Assembly (NCBI RefSeq): GCF_003574625.1 | Contig: NZ_QNUJ01000009.1 | Location: forward strand, 62,001-126,000 | Length of the DNA: 64,000 nt | Direction of reading: 5' to 3' | Source of the DNA: Shinella zoogloeoides | GTDB lineage: Bacteria; Pseudomonadota; Alphaproteobacteria; Rhizobiales; Rhizobiaceae | Part shown: piece after piece, positions 8,401 through 18,705 of the stretch | Layout of the letters: each line of letters begins with the position of its first letter | Position numbering within the stretch: the stretch's first letter is position 1 | Position numbers and translations under genes: made by a program | The notes under the pieces: model-generated | What the model saw: the letters and a program-made list of their open reading frames with translations, nothing else | The model's database searches: none | Told to the model about the DNA's origin: nothing

Positions 8401-8988
8401 ATGCCGGACAAGATTTGGTTGCCGGGAGGGCGACAACTGGAAAAGCGGCGCTTTCTATTTCCCGCGGCTTTGTCCGTGGCGGGCATTTTGCTACTGATCA
8501 GCTTCCTGCCCTTCCTTCTTAAATTTCTTGGCTACGAATATGTCCCTTCGGGACAATGGGTATCCGATTCATATCTGCCAAGTCTCGTCGTTGGACTGGG
8601 TCTCGCGGCCCTATTCTTCGTGCCCGGCGCCTTTTTCATATATAAAAGACCAAAGAAGGGCCGGGACAATACACCTTATTTGTTATTGTTTCCCTTTGTC
8701 GGATATGCCGTCGGCAGAATTATAACCGTGATATCCATCCCGATGATCATAGCTTTATTGTCAGGATATCAGATCGCCCATGTCTTTACCGTAAGCAAGT
8801 CCGACGGACTGGCCAGAGGAAAATGCACCTTCCCGGTTTCCCTCAAGGAATTGCCCTGGTTCTACGACAATCTTTGCTACGTCCCGGATGATCTGAGAGC
8901 GCGAATGGCACCCGGCGACAAGATCGCCCTTGCCGGGCGCGGCACACGCTTCGGCGTCTTCGTGGAACAGTTGGGCGGGCTTCGCTGA
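8401..8988 (+). CDS. Unrecognised three-helix membrane protein
   Basis: I do not recognise this 195-residue protein. Hydrophobic segments lie at about residues 18-43, 59-81 and 92-120. The basic stretches RQLEKRR (11-17) and YKRPKKGR (81-88) place the N terminus and the second loop in the cytoplasm, so the C-terminal ~75 residues should face the periplasm. That domain has exactly two cysteines (142 and 159), which could form a disulfide, and ends with a GDKIALAGRGTRFGVFVEQ strand-rich stretch. The sequence is visibly richer in A+T (runs of tat, aaa and ata codons) than its neighbours, suggesting recent acquisition or relaxed codon use. It stands alone, with its own candidate promoter, converging on thpR. 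Confidence 0.75.
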   Translation: MPDKIWLPGGRQLEKRRFLFPAALSVAGILLLISFLPFLLKFLGYEYVPSGQWVSDSYLPSLVVGLGLAALFFVPGAFFIYKRPKKGRDNTPYLLLFPFVGYAVGRIITVISIPMIIALLSGYQIAHVFTVSKSDGLARGKCTFPVSLKELPWFYDNLCYVPDDLRARMAPGDKIALAGRGTRFGVFVEQLGGLR

Positions 8989-9021
8989 GCGCGCCGCTTT
9001 GAAAGCTTGATCGCCCGAAGC

Positions 9022-9603
9022 CTATACGAGATGGTCGCGCAGATCCGCCCCGTCCCAGCCGCCGCCCGCCTCGTAGAGTGGAAACACCTCTTCCGTCAGA
9101 TACGGCCCGCCGCCGACCGATTCCTTCGAGGACATCAGCACGAAGCGGTTCACGGTGAAGGGCGCGGTGTGGAAGTTTCCGCGGCCGGAGAGGTAGTGGG
9201 CGACGTCCTCGGTGCGGGCGTTGCGCAGGCGCGCGAGCGTGACGTGCGGGGTGAACTTGCGTGGATCGGCGGGAAGGCCGAGGCGCTGGCAAATGCGCTC
9301 GACCTCGCCCTGCAGCGCGTACATTTCCGGCGCCTGCGTGACACCGGCGAAGACCGAATGCGGCTTCTTCGAGCCGAAGGAGCCGATGCCGGAAAGCGCG
9401 AGCTGGAATTCCGGGCGCTCGATGCGGTCGAGCCGGTCGACCACCTCGTCGGCGGTGCGCCCGTCGATATCGCCGATGAAGCGCAGCGTGATGTGGAAGT
9501 TCTCGACGTCTATCCAGCGGGCTCCGGGAAGTCCGCCTCTCAGGAGCGAGAGGCTCATCGCCGCGTTGCGCGGCACTTCGAGGGCGACGAAAAGTCTCGG
9601 CAT
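9022..9603 (-). CDS. thpR: RNA 2',3'-cyclic phosphodiesterase ThpR
   Basis: A 193-residue member of the 2H phosphoesterase superfamily. The two catalytic HxT motifs are visible as HITL (about residue 37) and HVTL (about residue 119), spaced as in ThpR/LigT enzymes, and the N-terminal MPRLFVALE strand is typical. These enzymes open 2',3'-cyclic phosphates on RNA ends and can ligate tRNA halves in vitro. The Shine-Dalgarno GGGAGAAG precedes the ATG. It lies 82 bp downstream of the esterase gene on the same strand and may share its transcript. Confidence 0.93.
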   Translation of the reverse strand: MPRLFVALEVPRNAAMSLSLLRGGLPGARWIDVENFHITLRFIGDIDGRTADEVVDRLDRIERPEFQLALSGIGSFGSKKPHSVFAGVTQAPEMYALQGEVERICQRLGLPADPRKFTPHVTLARLRNARTEDVAHYLSGRGNFHTAPFTVNRFVLMSSKESVGGGPYLTEEVFPLYEAGGGWDGADLRDHLV

Positions 9604-9685
9604 GGCGACTTCTCCCTGCTGGAAAGTAACGTCAGCGAATCACGCAACGGATTTTTGCGCAACCCTAATTTCGCACCCGCGAGAA

Positions 9686-10330
9686 CTACTCCCCTGCCTT
9701 GATCGACTTGAGGAAGGTCTCGACCGTCGGCAGGATGGACTGAACCATGACGTCCACGCCCGCCGGGTTCGGATGCATTCCATCCTCGATCTGGAGGTTC
9801 GCCTTGGTGACGACCCCGTCGAGGAAGAACGGATAGAGCGGAACGCCGTGCTTTTCCGAAAGGCGTCCGTAGATGCCATTGAAGCGTTCGGCATAATCCG
9901 GGCCCATATTGGGCGGGGCGAGCATGCCGGCGAGCAGCACCGCGATGCCGCGCTCCTTGAGCCGCGTCAGCATGGCATCGAGGTTCTTTTCGGTCTCCTC
10001 CGGCGCGATGCCGCGCAGCGCGTCGTTGGCGCCGAGCTCGAGGATGACGCCCTGCGTCCCGTCGGGGATCGACCAGTCGAGGCGGGCAAGGCCGCCGGAG
10101 GTCGTGTCGCCCGAAACGCCGGCATTAGCGATCTCGACCTCATGGCCCTTCGCCCGAAGGGCCGCCTCCAGCTTCACCGGGAAGGCGTCGGCGGCCGGAA
10201 GCTGGTAGCCGGCCATCAGGCTGTCGCCGAAGCCGACGAGCTTGACAGGTTCGGCGCGGGCCATGCCCGTGGATAACAAAGCTGTGATGGCAAGTGAGGC
10301 GAAAAATCCGAGCGCCGCTTTAAACGACAT
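9686..10330 (-). CDS. tesA: Secreted GDSL esterase/lysophospholipase, TesA type
   Basis: A 214-residue SGNH hydrolase with a cleavable signal peptide (MSFKAALGFF...MARA, predicted cut after residue 26), so it acts in the periplasm. Block I is GFGDSL with the nucleophile Ser37; the GAND motif supplies the oxyanion-hole Asn; DGMHPN near residue 182 supplies the Asp and His of the triad. E. coli TesA (thioesterase I / lysophospholipase L1) is the model. The gene is divergent, 59 bp away, from an ATP-binding/permease pair, matching the E. coli tesA-ybbA-ybbP arrangement. Confidence 0.9.
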   Translation of the reverse strand: MSFKAALGFFASLAITALLSTGMARAEPVKLVGFGDSLMAGYQLPAADAFPVKLEAALRAKGHEVEIANAGVSGDTTSGGLARLDWSIPDGTQGVILELGANDALRGIAPEETEKNLDAMLTRLKERGIAVLLAGMLAPPNMGPDYAERFNGIYGRLSEKHGVPLYPFFLDGVVTKANLQIEDGMHPNPAGVDVMVQSILPTVETFLKSIKAGE

Positions 10331-10389
10331 GATGCTGATCCTAGATTGCTGGCATTCCAGTCTTTTCCATACATATAGGGCAGAATTCC

Positions 10390-11099
<710 letters not shown>

Positions 11100-11103
<4 letters not shown>

Positions 11104-13652
11104 GGGTGGGCGCGGTCCTCCGCCAGGTCCCGCTCGCCCTTCGCCTTGCCTTGCGCGAAATGCGCGGCGGCCTGAAGGGCTTCTACATCTTCCTCGCCTG
11201 CATCGCACTCGGCACGGCGGCGATTGCCGGCGTCAATTCGGTGTCGAGCGCCATTACGCAGGCAATAGCCTCGCAGGGCCAGACGCTGCTGGCCGGCGAC
11301 GTGCGCTTCGAATTCCGCAACCGCTTCGCCACGCCCGAGGAACTGAACTATTTCGAGGGCCTCGGCGCGGTTTCCCGCACGACGGGCCTGCGCTCCATGG
11401 TGCGCCTGCCGGACGGCTCCGACCAGACGCTGGTGGAGGCGAAGGGCGTCGACGGCGCCTATCCGCTCTACGGCACGCTGGAGACCGAGCCGCAGAAGCC
11501 GGCCGCGGCGCTCTTCGCGAAGGAGGGCGACGCCTATGGCGCGGTCGTCGCGCCGCTGCTGCTCGACCGGCTCGGCCTTGCCGTCGGCGACGAGATCCTG
11601 CTCGGCACGGCGAAGATCCGCATCGCCGCCACGCTCGCCCGCGAGCCGGACGCCGTCTCTGAAGGCTTCGGCTTCGCTCCCCGCCTGATGCTGTCCGAAG
11701 AGGCCCTGCGGGCGAGCGGGCTGGTGCAGACCGGCAGCCTCGTGGAGAATGCCTATCGCATCCGCCTTGCGAAACCCGATCTCTCCCCGGCCGCCATCCG
11801 CGCGGAAGCGAACAAAGCCTTCCCGACGGCCGGCTGGTCGATCCGCACGGCCGACAGCGCGGCACCGGCGCTGACCGCCAACATCACCCGCTTCTCGCAG
11901 TTCCTGACGCTGGTCGGCCTGACGGCGCTGATCGTCGGGGGCGTCGGCGTGGCGAACGCCGTGCGCGCCTATCTCGATTCCAAGCGCTCGGTGATCGCGA
12001 CCTTCAAGTGCCTCGGCGCACCGGCCTCACTCGTCGCGCTCGTCTATCTCGCGCAGATCGCGCTGATCGCCTCGATCGGCATCCTGATCGGCCTTGCGGT
12101 CGGCGCCCTGATGCCGCCGGTGGCGATGCAGTTCCTCGGCGGCGTGCTGCCGGTATCGGCCAAGGCCGAGCTCTACCCCTCCGCGCTGCTGCTTGCCGCC
12201 GTCTTCGGCCTGCTGACGGCGCTCGCCTTCGCCATCATGCCGCTCGGCCATGCCCGCGAGGTGCCGGCCACCGCGCTCTTCCGCGAGCAGGGCTTCGAGG
12301 CGGGCCGCCTGCCGGGCTGGCCCTATATTCTGGGCGCTGCGCTCTTCCTTGCGGCGCTGGCCGGCCTTGCCGTCTACACGGCCTATGACCGCTACATCGC
12401 GCTCGTCTTCCTCGGCGCCATCGCTTTCGCCTTCGTCGTGCTCAGGGCCGTCGCCATGCTGATCACCGCGCTGGCGCGGCGCAGTCCGCGGGTCAATTCG
12501 CCGGCGCTCCGGCTCGCGGTCGGCAACATCCACCGGCCGGGCGCGCTGACCTCCTCCGTCGTGCTGTCGCTCGGCCTCGGCCTTGCCCTCCTCGTCACGC
12601 TGACGCTGATCGACGGAAACCTGCGCCGGGAGCTCACCGGCAACCTGCCGGAGCGCGCGCCGAACTTCTTCTTCGTCGATATCCAGGGCAGCGAACTCGA
12701 CGGTTTTCGCGACGTGCTGAAGGCGAACATGCCGGAGGGCAAGATCATCGAGGTGCCGATGCTGCGCGGCCGGGTGATGGAGCTCGACGGTGTCGACGTC
12801 GCCCAGGTCAAGGTTCCGCCGGAAGGGCAATGGGTGCTGCGCGGCGACCGCGGCATCACCTATGCCAAGCGCGTGCCGGAAAACTCGACGCTTTCGGAAG
12901 GGACCTGGTGGCCGGAGGACTATTCCGGCGAACCGCTGGTGTCCTTCTCCACCGAGGAGGGCCGCGAGCTCGGCCTGAAGATCGGCGATACGGTGACCGT
13001 CAACGTGCTCGGCCGCAACATCACCGCACGCATCGCCAATTTCCGCAATGTCGAGTGGGAATCGCTGTCGATCAACTTCGTCATGGTCTTCTCGCCGAAC
13101 ACCTTCGCCGGCGCGCCGCATGCCTGGCTCGCCACCGTGATCGACCCGGGCGCGACGGCGACGCAGGAGGCCGCGACGCTGAAGGCGATCACCAATGCCT
13201 ATCCCACCGTCACCAGCGTGCGCGTCAAGGACGCGCTCGATGTGGTGAACGAACTGGTCGGGCAGCTCGCCACCGCCATAAGGGCGGCCGCCGCCGTCGC
13301 GCTGGTCGCCTCCATCCTCGTGCTCGCCGGGGCGCTCGCCGCCGGCAACCGGGCGCGCGTGCACGACGCGGTGGTGCTGAAGACGCTCGGCGCGACGCGG
13401 GCGACGCTCATCCGCGCCTTCAGCTACGAATACCTGATGCTGGGGCTCGCCACCGCCGTCTTCGCGCTCTTCGCCGGCGGGGTGGCGGCCTGGTTCGTGG
13501 TGAGCCGCATCATGAAGCTGCCGTCGAGCTTCCTGCCCGACGTCGCGGTGATGACGGTCGCGACCGCGCTTATCCTCACCGTCGGCATCGGCCTTGCGGG
13601 GACCTGGCGCATTCTGGGGCAGAAGGCCGCGCCCGTGCTGCGCGAGCTCTGA
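11100..13652 (+). CDS. ybbP: FtsX-type ABC transporter permease, YbbP type
   Basis: An 850-residue permease starting at the ATG that overlaps the ybbA stop (ATGA at 11100-11103). The open frame continues upstream to 10242, but that part is antisense or out-of-frame shadow. An N-terminal helix (about residues 22-42) is followed by a large periplasmic domain, three or four central helices (about 265-440), a second periplasmic domain and a C-terminal FtsX-like helix bundle (AAAVALVASILVLAGALAAG and after). The tandem duplication of the FtsX unit fits YbbP rather than LolC/E. Together with YbbA it should form a mechanotransmission-type exporter or extractor in the inner membrane; no substrate is established here. 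Confidence 0.9.
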
Positions 13653-13819
13653 AAAACGACCGGCCCGCACCCTCCGCCGAGGTTGCGGGTCTTGTGCGGA
13701 ACACAATTCATGCTCATATTCACGTCAGGCAAGCTGGAGCCCCGCAGCGGCTGCCCGGAACCGCCCGCAAGGCAGGGACCGACACCGTAATCCCATGGGG
13801 CTTGAACCAAGAGGACAAC

Positions 13820-14557
13820 ATGGCTGATCTCCGCAATTACCAGACCCGACCGGCGGGCGCCCAGGCCGGCGCCGTCATCGACGAGGGCCTGCGCTCCTAC
13901 ATGCTTCGGGTCTACAACCTGATGGCGCTGGGTCTTGCGATCACCGGCCTCGTGGCGTTCTTCGCTTCCCAGGCCGCGATTTCCGGCGGCCAGCTCACGG
14001 CCTTCGGCCAGGCGATCTATCTGAGCCCGCTGCGCTGGGTCGTGATGCTCGCCCCGCTGGCGCTGGTCTTCTTCCTGAGCTTCCGCATTCACACGATGAG
14101 CGTTTCGGCCGCGCAGACGACCTTCTGGGTCTATGCCGGCCTGATGGGCCTGTCGCTGTCGTCGATCTTCCTGATCTACACCGGCGCCAGCATCGCGCAG
14201 ACCTTCTTCGTCTCGGCCGCCGCCTTCGGCGCCCTGTCGCTCTACGGCTACACGACGAAGCGTGACCTCTCCGCGATCGGCTCGTTCCTGGTCATGGGCC
14301 TCTTCGGCCTGATCATCGCCTCGCTGGTCAACCTGTTCCTCAAGTCCTCGGCGCTCGACTTCGCGATCTCCGCGATCGGCGTGCTGGTCTTCGCCGGCCT
14401 GACGGCATGGGACACGCAGAAGATCAAGGAAATGTACTTCGAGGCCGACGACGTCGCCATGGCCGGCCGCAAGGCCATCATGGGCGCGCTGACGCTCTAC
14501 CTCGACTTCATCAACCTCTTCCTGTTCCTGCTGCGCTTCCTCGGCAATCGCGACTGA
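13820..14557 (+). CDS. Bax inhibitor-1/YccA family membrane protein
   Basis: A 245-residue protein with seven hydrophobic segments and the family's C-terminal pattern (GLTAWDTQKIKEMY ... GALTLYLDFINLFLFLLRFLG). The ATG at 13820 is preceded by AGAGGA at good spacing; the longer open frame upstream to 12830 overlaps ybbP and is discarded. Bacterial members include pH-sensitive calcium leak channels (BsYetJ) and the FtsH modulator YccA; which applies here cannot be told. It sits 167 bp after ybbP and ends at a strong bidirectional terminator. Confidence 0.93.
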   Translation: MADLRNYQTRPAGAQAGAVIDEGLRSYMLRVYNLMALGLAITGLVAFFASQAAISGGQLTAFGQAIYLSPLRWVVMLAPLALVFFLSFRIHTMSVSAAQTTFWVYAGLMGLSLSSIFLIYTGASIAQTFFVSAAAFGALSLYGYTTKRDLSAIGSFLVMGLFGLIIASLVNLFLKSSALDFAISAIGVLVFAGLTAWDTQKIKEMYFEADDVAMAGRKAIMGALTLYLDFINLFLFLLRFLGNRD

Positions 14558-14581
14558 TGCCAGCAGGCCGGATGGCCGATG

Positions 14582-14612
14582 AAAAAACCCCGCCGGAAAC
14601 GGCGGGGTTTTT
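14582..14612. terminator. Bidirectional terminator between the BI-1 gene and the M48 protease gene
   Basis: Stem AAACCCCGCC/GGCGGGGTTT with a GGAAAC loop, flanked by an A-run on the left and a T-run on the right. It can therefore terminate the BI-1 family gene on the plus strand and the protease gene (stop at 14652) on the minus strand. Confidence 0.9.
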
Positions 14613-14651
14613 GTTTGCGCATCCGGAAGGCGCGACCGGCAACCTTGCCGT

Positions 14652-16157
14652 TTATTCGGTGATGATCTTGAACTTGTCGCCCGGCTTAACCGTGCTCGTC
14701 GCGGTCATGGCGTTGATCAGCCGGAAGAGATCGAGCTTGCGCTCCGTCCCCATCATGCGCGCCGAGAGCGAGGCGATCGTATCGCCGGGGCGGGCGGTGA
14801 CGACGCGCACGCGCAACGGCTTCAGCGAGGCGGCTTCCTCCGCGGTCAGCTTGCGGAACGAGTTCCTGAGGATCGCCGCCGTCGGCTCCAGCGCCTTGGA
14901 GCCCGTCGGCACCGCCGTCAGGAAGCGGTAGATCTGGTTGTCGATGCGCACGACGGTGACGTCGAATTCCCAGCGGTCGGCGGCGGCCCGCGCGGTCGCC
15001 CCCGGCAGGCCGTTGATCGACACCGGCCGGATCGTCTCGGGCCTGAGGCCCGTCACCCAGCCGCTCGAAATATAGTTGACGAGGTCCTGCCCCTTGCTGT
15101 CGGCGACGCCGTCGAAGCGGATCGCGACGTCGCCGGGACCGGTCGCCAGGACCGCGTCGGCCTTGTTGTCGATCTGGAAGCCTTCCGGCACGTCGAAGCG
15201 GATGCCGAGCTTGCCGTGCAGGAAGGTCTGGCCGCGCACATAGCCCTCTTCCGGCGCGTCGCCGTAGAGCAGCCCGTCGATGCCGGCGAGATAGTAGTCG
15301 CGGCCGCGGTCGCCGACCGTGCCCTCCGCCCCGAAGGCGCGGGCGTGCAGGCGCGCCAGCTCGACGCGCTGCGGCGCGTTCGGATGGCTCGACAGGAAGT
15401 CGAGGCTCTGGTCGGCCTCCGGATCGACTGCGGTGAAGCGGGCATAGCCGGCCATGGAATCGAGGAAGCGCGCGGCGGCATAGGGATCGTAGCCCGCCTC
15501 ACCCAGCATGCGCACGCCGATGACGTCGGCCTGGAGCTCCTGGTTGCGCGAAAAGGCGGCAAGGCGCAGCTTGCCGCGCGCCAGCGCCTGCTTGCCGGCG
15601 ATGTTACTGGACAGCACCTCGGCGACGACGCGGCTCGCGATGACCTCGGCCTCTTCCTTCTTCTGCCGCTCGATGCCGTGGTTGGCGGTGACATGCGCCA
15701 TTTCGTGCGAGAGCACGGCGGCGACTTCCGAGGCGTCGTTGGCGAGCGCCAGCAGGCCGCGCGTCACGTAGAGATAGCCGCCCGGCAGCGCGAAGGCGTT
15801 GATGGCCGGGGAATTGAGGATGGTGATGCGGTAGGACTGGTTCGGGTTTTCCGAAACGGCCGTCAGCGCGCCGGTGATGCGGGCGACGAGGCGCTCGGTC
15901 TTGGCGTCCTTGTATTCGCCGCCATAGCTCGCCACGATGCGCGGGTGCTCGCGGGCGCCCATCTGGGCGCGCGGATCGTTCTTCTGCACCTCTTCGACGA
16001 TCTGCGGATTGGAAGAGGGCGAGATCGTCGGCTCATAGCTCTGCTCGATGAGCGACTGGCAGCCCGAAAGCAGCGTGCCCGCGAGCAGCAGGGCCGCGAC
16101 GGGTCTCACGACCCCGCGCCCGGATACCATTGCAGCTCCCTGCGTCGCTTTCGCCAT
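14652..16157 (-). CDS. M48 family metalloprotease lipoprotein with LysM-like C terminus
   Basis: A 501-residue secreted protease. The N terminus has a lipoprotein signal with lipobox LLSGC (Cys33), so it should be tethered in the periplasm. The zinc site HEMAH is at residues 151-155, with the third ligand in NQELQADVIG further on, as in BepA/YfgC-type M48 peptidases that act in outer-membrane quality control. After a middle domain, the last ~55 residues (VTARPGDTIASLSARMMG ... VKPGDKFKIIT) look like a LysM repeat, suggesting peptidoglycan binding. The open frame extends to 16313, but the ATG at 16157 places the signal peptide correctly. Confidence 0.9.
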   Translation of the reverse strand: MAKATQGAAMVSGRGVVRPVAALLLAGTLLSGCQSLIEQSYEPTISPSSNPQIVEEVQKNDPRAQMGAREHPRIVASYGGEYKDAKTERLVARITGALTAVSENPNQSYRITILNSPAINAFALPGGYLYVTRGLLALANDASEVAAVLSHEMAHVTANHGIERQKKEEAEVIASRVVAEVLSSNIAGKQALARGKLRLAAFSRNQELQADVIGVRMLGEAGYDPYAAARFLDSMAGYARFTAVDPEADQSLDFLSSHPNAPQRVELARLHARAFGAEGTVGDRGRDYYLAGIDGLLYGDAPEEGYVRGQTFLHGKLGIRFDVPEGFQIDNKADAVLATGPGDVAIRFDGVADSKGQDLVNYISSGWVTGLRPETIRPVSINGLPGATARAAADRWEFDVTVVRIDNQIYRFLTAVPTGSKALEPTAAILRNSFRKLTAEEAASLKPLRVRVVTARPGDTIASLSARMMGTERKLDLFRLINAMTATSTVKPGDKFKIITE

Positions 16158-16366
16158 GTCTCTTGCCCAAGCCCCTGAATGGGTTCGCGCCCGTGCTACA
16201 GCCTTCGGCCGCGGCGCGAGCGCGCATCGCCTTCGAACGGATGAGATAGACGCGCCATACCCGGCCGGCAACTCCCGATTCGACAAACGGTTTTCCTGTG
16301 GCTCCGGTGACACAGGGGGGCGACCAAATTGTGGCGTCCGCCCCGGTCAAATCGCCCCGCCCCGCG

Positions 16367-17086
16367 CTAAATGCCGGAACGGCCGAGGAATTTTGCAACG
16401 GGAGGTGGATCGAGGCGTGCAAGGAAATCCGCCGCCGGCGCATCGAGGAGGATCGAGCCGGCCTCCAGGAACAGCACTCGCTCGGCAAGGCGGCCGATGT
16501 CCTCGGGCTGGTGGGTGATGAAGAGGAGCGTGCTCTTCGTCTCGGCATGAAGCTCGGCGATCAGCCGCGCCATGTCCGCCCGCATGGCCGGATCGAGCGC
16601 GGCGAAGGGCTCGTCGAGCAGCAGGATCGGCCGGCGGCGCACCAGCGCGCGGGCGAGCGCCACGCGCTGCCGCTCGCCGCCGGAAAGCGAGCCCGGCAGG
16701 CGCTTCTCGTATCCGGCAAGGCCGACGCGGGCGAGCGCGGCAGCGACCGCCTCGCGGCCCGCCGCATCCAGCCTCAGGCCCGGATCGATGCCGAGGCCGA
16801 TATTGTCGGCGGCGGAAAGGTGGGCAAAGAGGTTGTTGTCCTGGAAGACGATGGAGACCGGCCGCTCCGCCGGATCGTGGCCGGTCATGTCCTCGCCGAA
16901 CAATCTCACGCTGCCGCTTGCCGGCTTCTCGAAACCGGCGATGACGTTGAAGAGCGTCGACTTGCCAGCGCCCGAGGGGCCGGCGACGGCAACGGCGGCC
17001 CCTGCCGGAATGGCGCAATCGAAGGCGAGGCGTTTTTCCGCGAAGCGCACGGTGATATCGGCAAGGGAAATGGCGGGGTCAGGCAT
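16367..17086 (-). CDS. thiQ: Thiamine/TPP ABC transporter ATP-binding protein
   Basis: A 239-residue ATPase with Walker A GPSGAGKST at residues 36-44, signature LSGGERQR and Walker B LLLLDEP followed by FAALDP. It energises uptake of thiamine and its phosphates through ThiP. The gene begins 8 bp inside the 3' end of thiP, and is the last gene of a riboswitch-controlled thiBPQ operon, which identifies its substrate better than its own sequence does. Confidence 0.93.
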   Translation of the reverse strand: MPDPAISLADITVRFAEKRLAFDCAIPAGAAVAVAGPSGAGKSTLFNVIAGFEKPASGSVRLFGEDMTGHDPAERPVSIVFQDNNLFAHLSAADNIGLGIDPGLRLDAAGREAVAAALARVGLAGYEKRLPGSLSGGERQRVALARALVRRRPILLLDEPFAALDPAMRADMARLIAELHAETKSTLLFITHQPEDIGRLAERVLFLEAGSILLDAPAADFLARLDPPPVAKFLGRSGI

Positions 17087-18704
17087 CGGAGCCGGGTCTT
17101 TCGGTTTGGCGCTCGGCGGCGGTCGAGGGCAGCGTCAGCAGCAGGCATAGCACGCCGAGGATCAGCGCGATGCCCGCAGCATCGGCCGTGCGGTAGCTCG
17201 CCATGCGGGAATAGAGCAGCCAGGGCAGCGTGACGAAGCCCTCCGCGCCGAAAATGGCGACGGCGCCGAGATCGCCGAGCGACAGCGCCATGGCGAAGGC
17301 GAAGGCGGTGAGGAAGGGCTTTTTCAGCGCGGGCCAGTCGATGCGCAGGAAGCGCCGCCAGCCGGTGACGCCGAGGCTGAGCGCGAGGCGCGCGGTGCGG
17401 GAGAGATGCGTGCGATAGGCGGGTTCCAGCACACGGATGACGAAGGGCAGCGCCATCAGCGCATTGAGCACGGTGACGACGAAGGGCGCGAAGCGGCCCG
17501 TCTCGCCGAAGGTGCGCAGCATCAGGAACCAGCCGGTGGCGACGACGACCGGCGGCACGAGCAGGATCAGCGAGCCGACCGCCGGCAGCGCGCGGCCCAT
17601 CAGCCGCGTCGCCGCCCCGCCGTCGCCGCTTTCGGCAAGGCGCGGCACCAGCACGACGGGAAGGGCGACGGCAAGGCTGAGGGTGGCGGAGGCGAGCGAG
17701 ATGGCAAGGCTGGTGGCGAGCGCGCGGTGGAGCTGCGCATCGGCAGCCAGCCTGACGAAATCGGCGGCAAGGCCCGAGACGAGAATGGCGGCGAGCGGGG
17801 CGGCGGTGAAGAGCGTGAAAAGGAGGATGACGAGGCCATCCGGGACGCGCCGCCGGCGGCCGTCGAAGCGGCGGATGGCGCGGCCGGCGGTCATGCCCTC
17901 CTCCGGCGGGCGGCCGAAGAGCGAGATGAGCCAGAGCAGCGCCGCCGTCACCGCGATCTGCAGGAAAGCGAGCAGCACGGCGCGCTCAGGATCGAAATCG
18001 AAGCGCAGCGCCTGGTAGATCGCGACCTCGATGGTCGTGGCCGCCGGCCCGCCGCCGAGGGTGAGCACGATGGTGAAGCTCGTCGCGCAGAGCATGAAGA
18101 CGAGGCCGGCGATGCCGGGCAGCACGCGGCGGATGACCGGCCATTCGATGAGCCGGAAGACCGCGCCGCCACTCATGCCGAGATTGGCCGAGGACAACCA
18201 GTATTCCGGCGGGATGCGGTCGAGCGCGGCGAGCAGGAAACGCACGGCGAGCGGCAGGTTGAAAAAGACATGGGCGATGAGGATGCCGGCGAGCCCGTAG
18301 ACGCTGACCGGGCTTTCGAGGCCGGCAAGGCGCAGGAGATCGTTGACGACGCCCTGCCGCCCCCAGATCCCGACGACGCCGAGCGCGGCAACCAGTGCCG
18401 GCAGGCCGAGCGGCACGACGGAGAGGCGGACGATCCAGACGCGGCCGGGAAAGGTCCGCTGCCGGGCAAGCGCCCGGGCGACAGGGATGGCGAGCAGGAC
18501 GGAGAGCAGCGTGGAAAGCGCCGCCTGCATCAGCGTGAACCGGGCGACGCGGCCGATATAGGCGTCGAGCAGCGGCGCACCGCTGCCGCCGCCCGCATGG
18601 GCGAGCAGCACGGCGGTCGCCGCGCCGACGAAGACGAGCACGCCGCCGAGGGCAAGGCCCCCGGCGATATCCAGCATCCGTCGTTCGGCGCGGGCGAAGA
18701 TCAT
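17079..18704 (-). CDS. thiP: Thiamine/TPP ABC transporter permease
   Basis: A 541-residue permease made of two fused binding-protein-dependent transport modules, about 12 hydrophobic segments in all, as in ThiP and related ferric-type (FbpB-like) permeases. EAA-type loops are visible in each half (near LSSANLGMSGGAVFRLIEWPVI and RLALSLGVTGWRRFLRIDWP). The start lies 1 bp after the thiB stop, and the end overlaps thiQ by 8 bp, so the three genes form a tight operon. An in-frame ATG at 18677 (MLDIAGG) is a possible alternative start. Confidence 0.93.
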   Translation of the reverse strand: MIFARAERRMLDIAGGLALGGVLVFVGAATAVLLAHAGGGSGAPLLDAYIGRVARFTLMQAALSTLLSVLLAIPVARALARQRTFPGRVWIVRLSVVPLGLPALVAALGVVGIWGRQGVVNDLLRLAGLESPVSVYGLAGILIAHVFFNLPLAVRFLLAALDRIPPEYWLSSANLGMSGGAVFRLIEWPVIRRVLPGIAGLVFMLCATSFTIVLTLGGGPAATTIEVAIYQALRFDFDPERAVLLAFLQIAVTAALLWLISLFGRPPEEGMTAGRAIRRFDGRRRRVPDGLVILLFTLFTAAPLAAILVSGLAADFVRLAADAQLHRALATSLAISLASATLSLAVALPVVLVPRLAESGDGGAATRLMGRALPAVGSLILLVPPVVVATGWFLMLRTFGETGRFAPFVVTVLNALMALPFVIRVLEPAYRTHLSRTARLALSLGVTGWRRFLRIDWPALKKPFLTAFAFAMALSLGDLGAVAIFGAEGFVTLPWLLYSRMASYRTADAAGIALILGVLCLLLTLPSTAAERQTERPGSDA

Positions 18705-18705
18705 G

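Noticed and set aside
16158-16366. Terminator of thiBPQ at the CCTGTG/CACAGG repeat (16295-16316)
   Set aside because: On the minus strand the stem is followed by A residues, not T, and the stem is only 6 bp.
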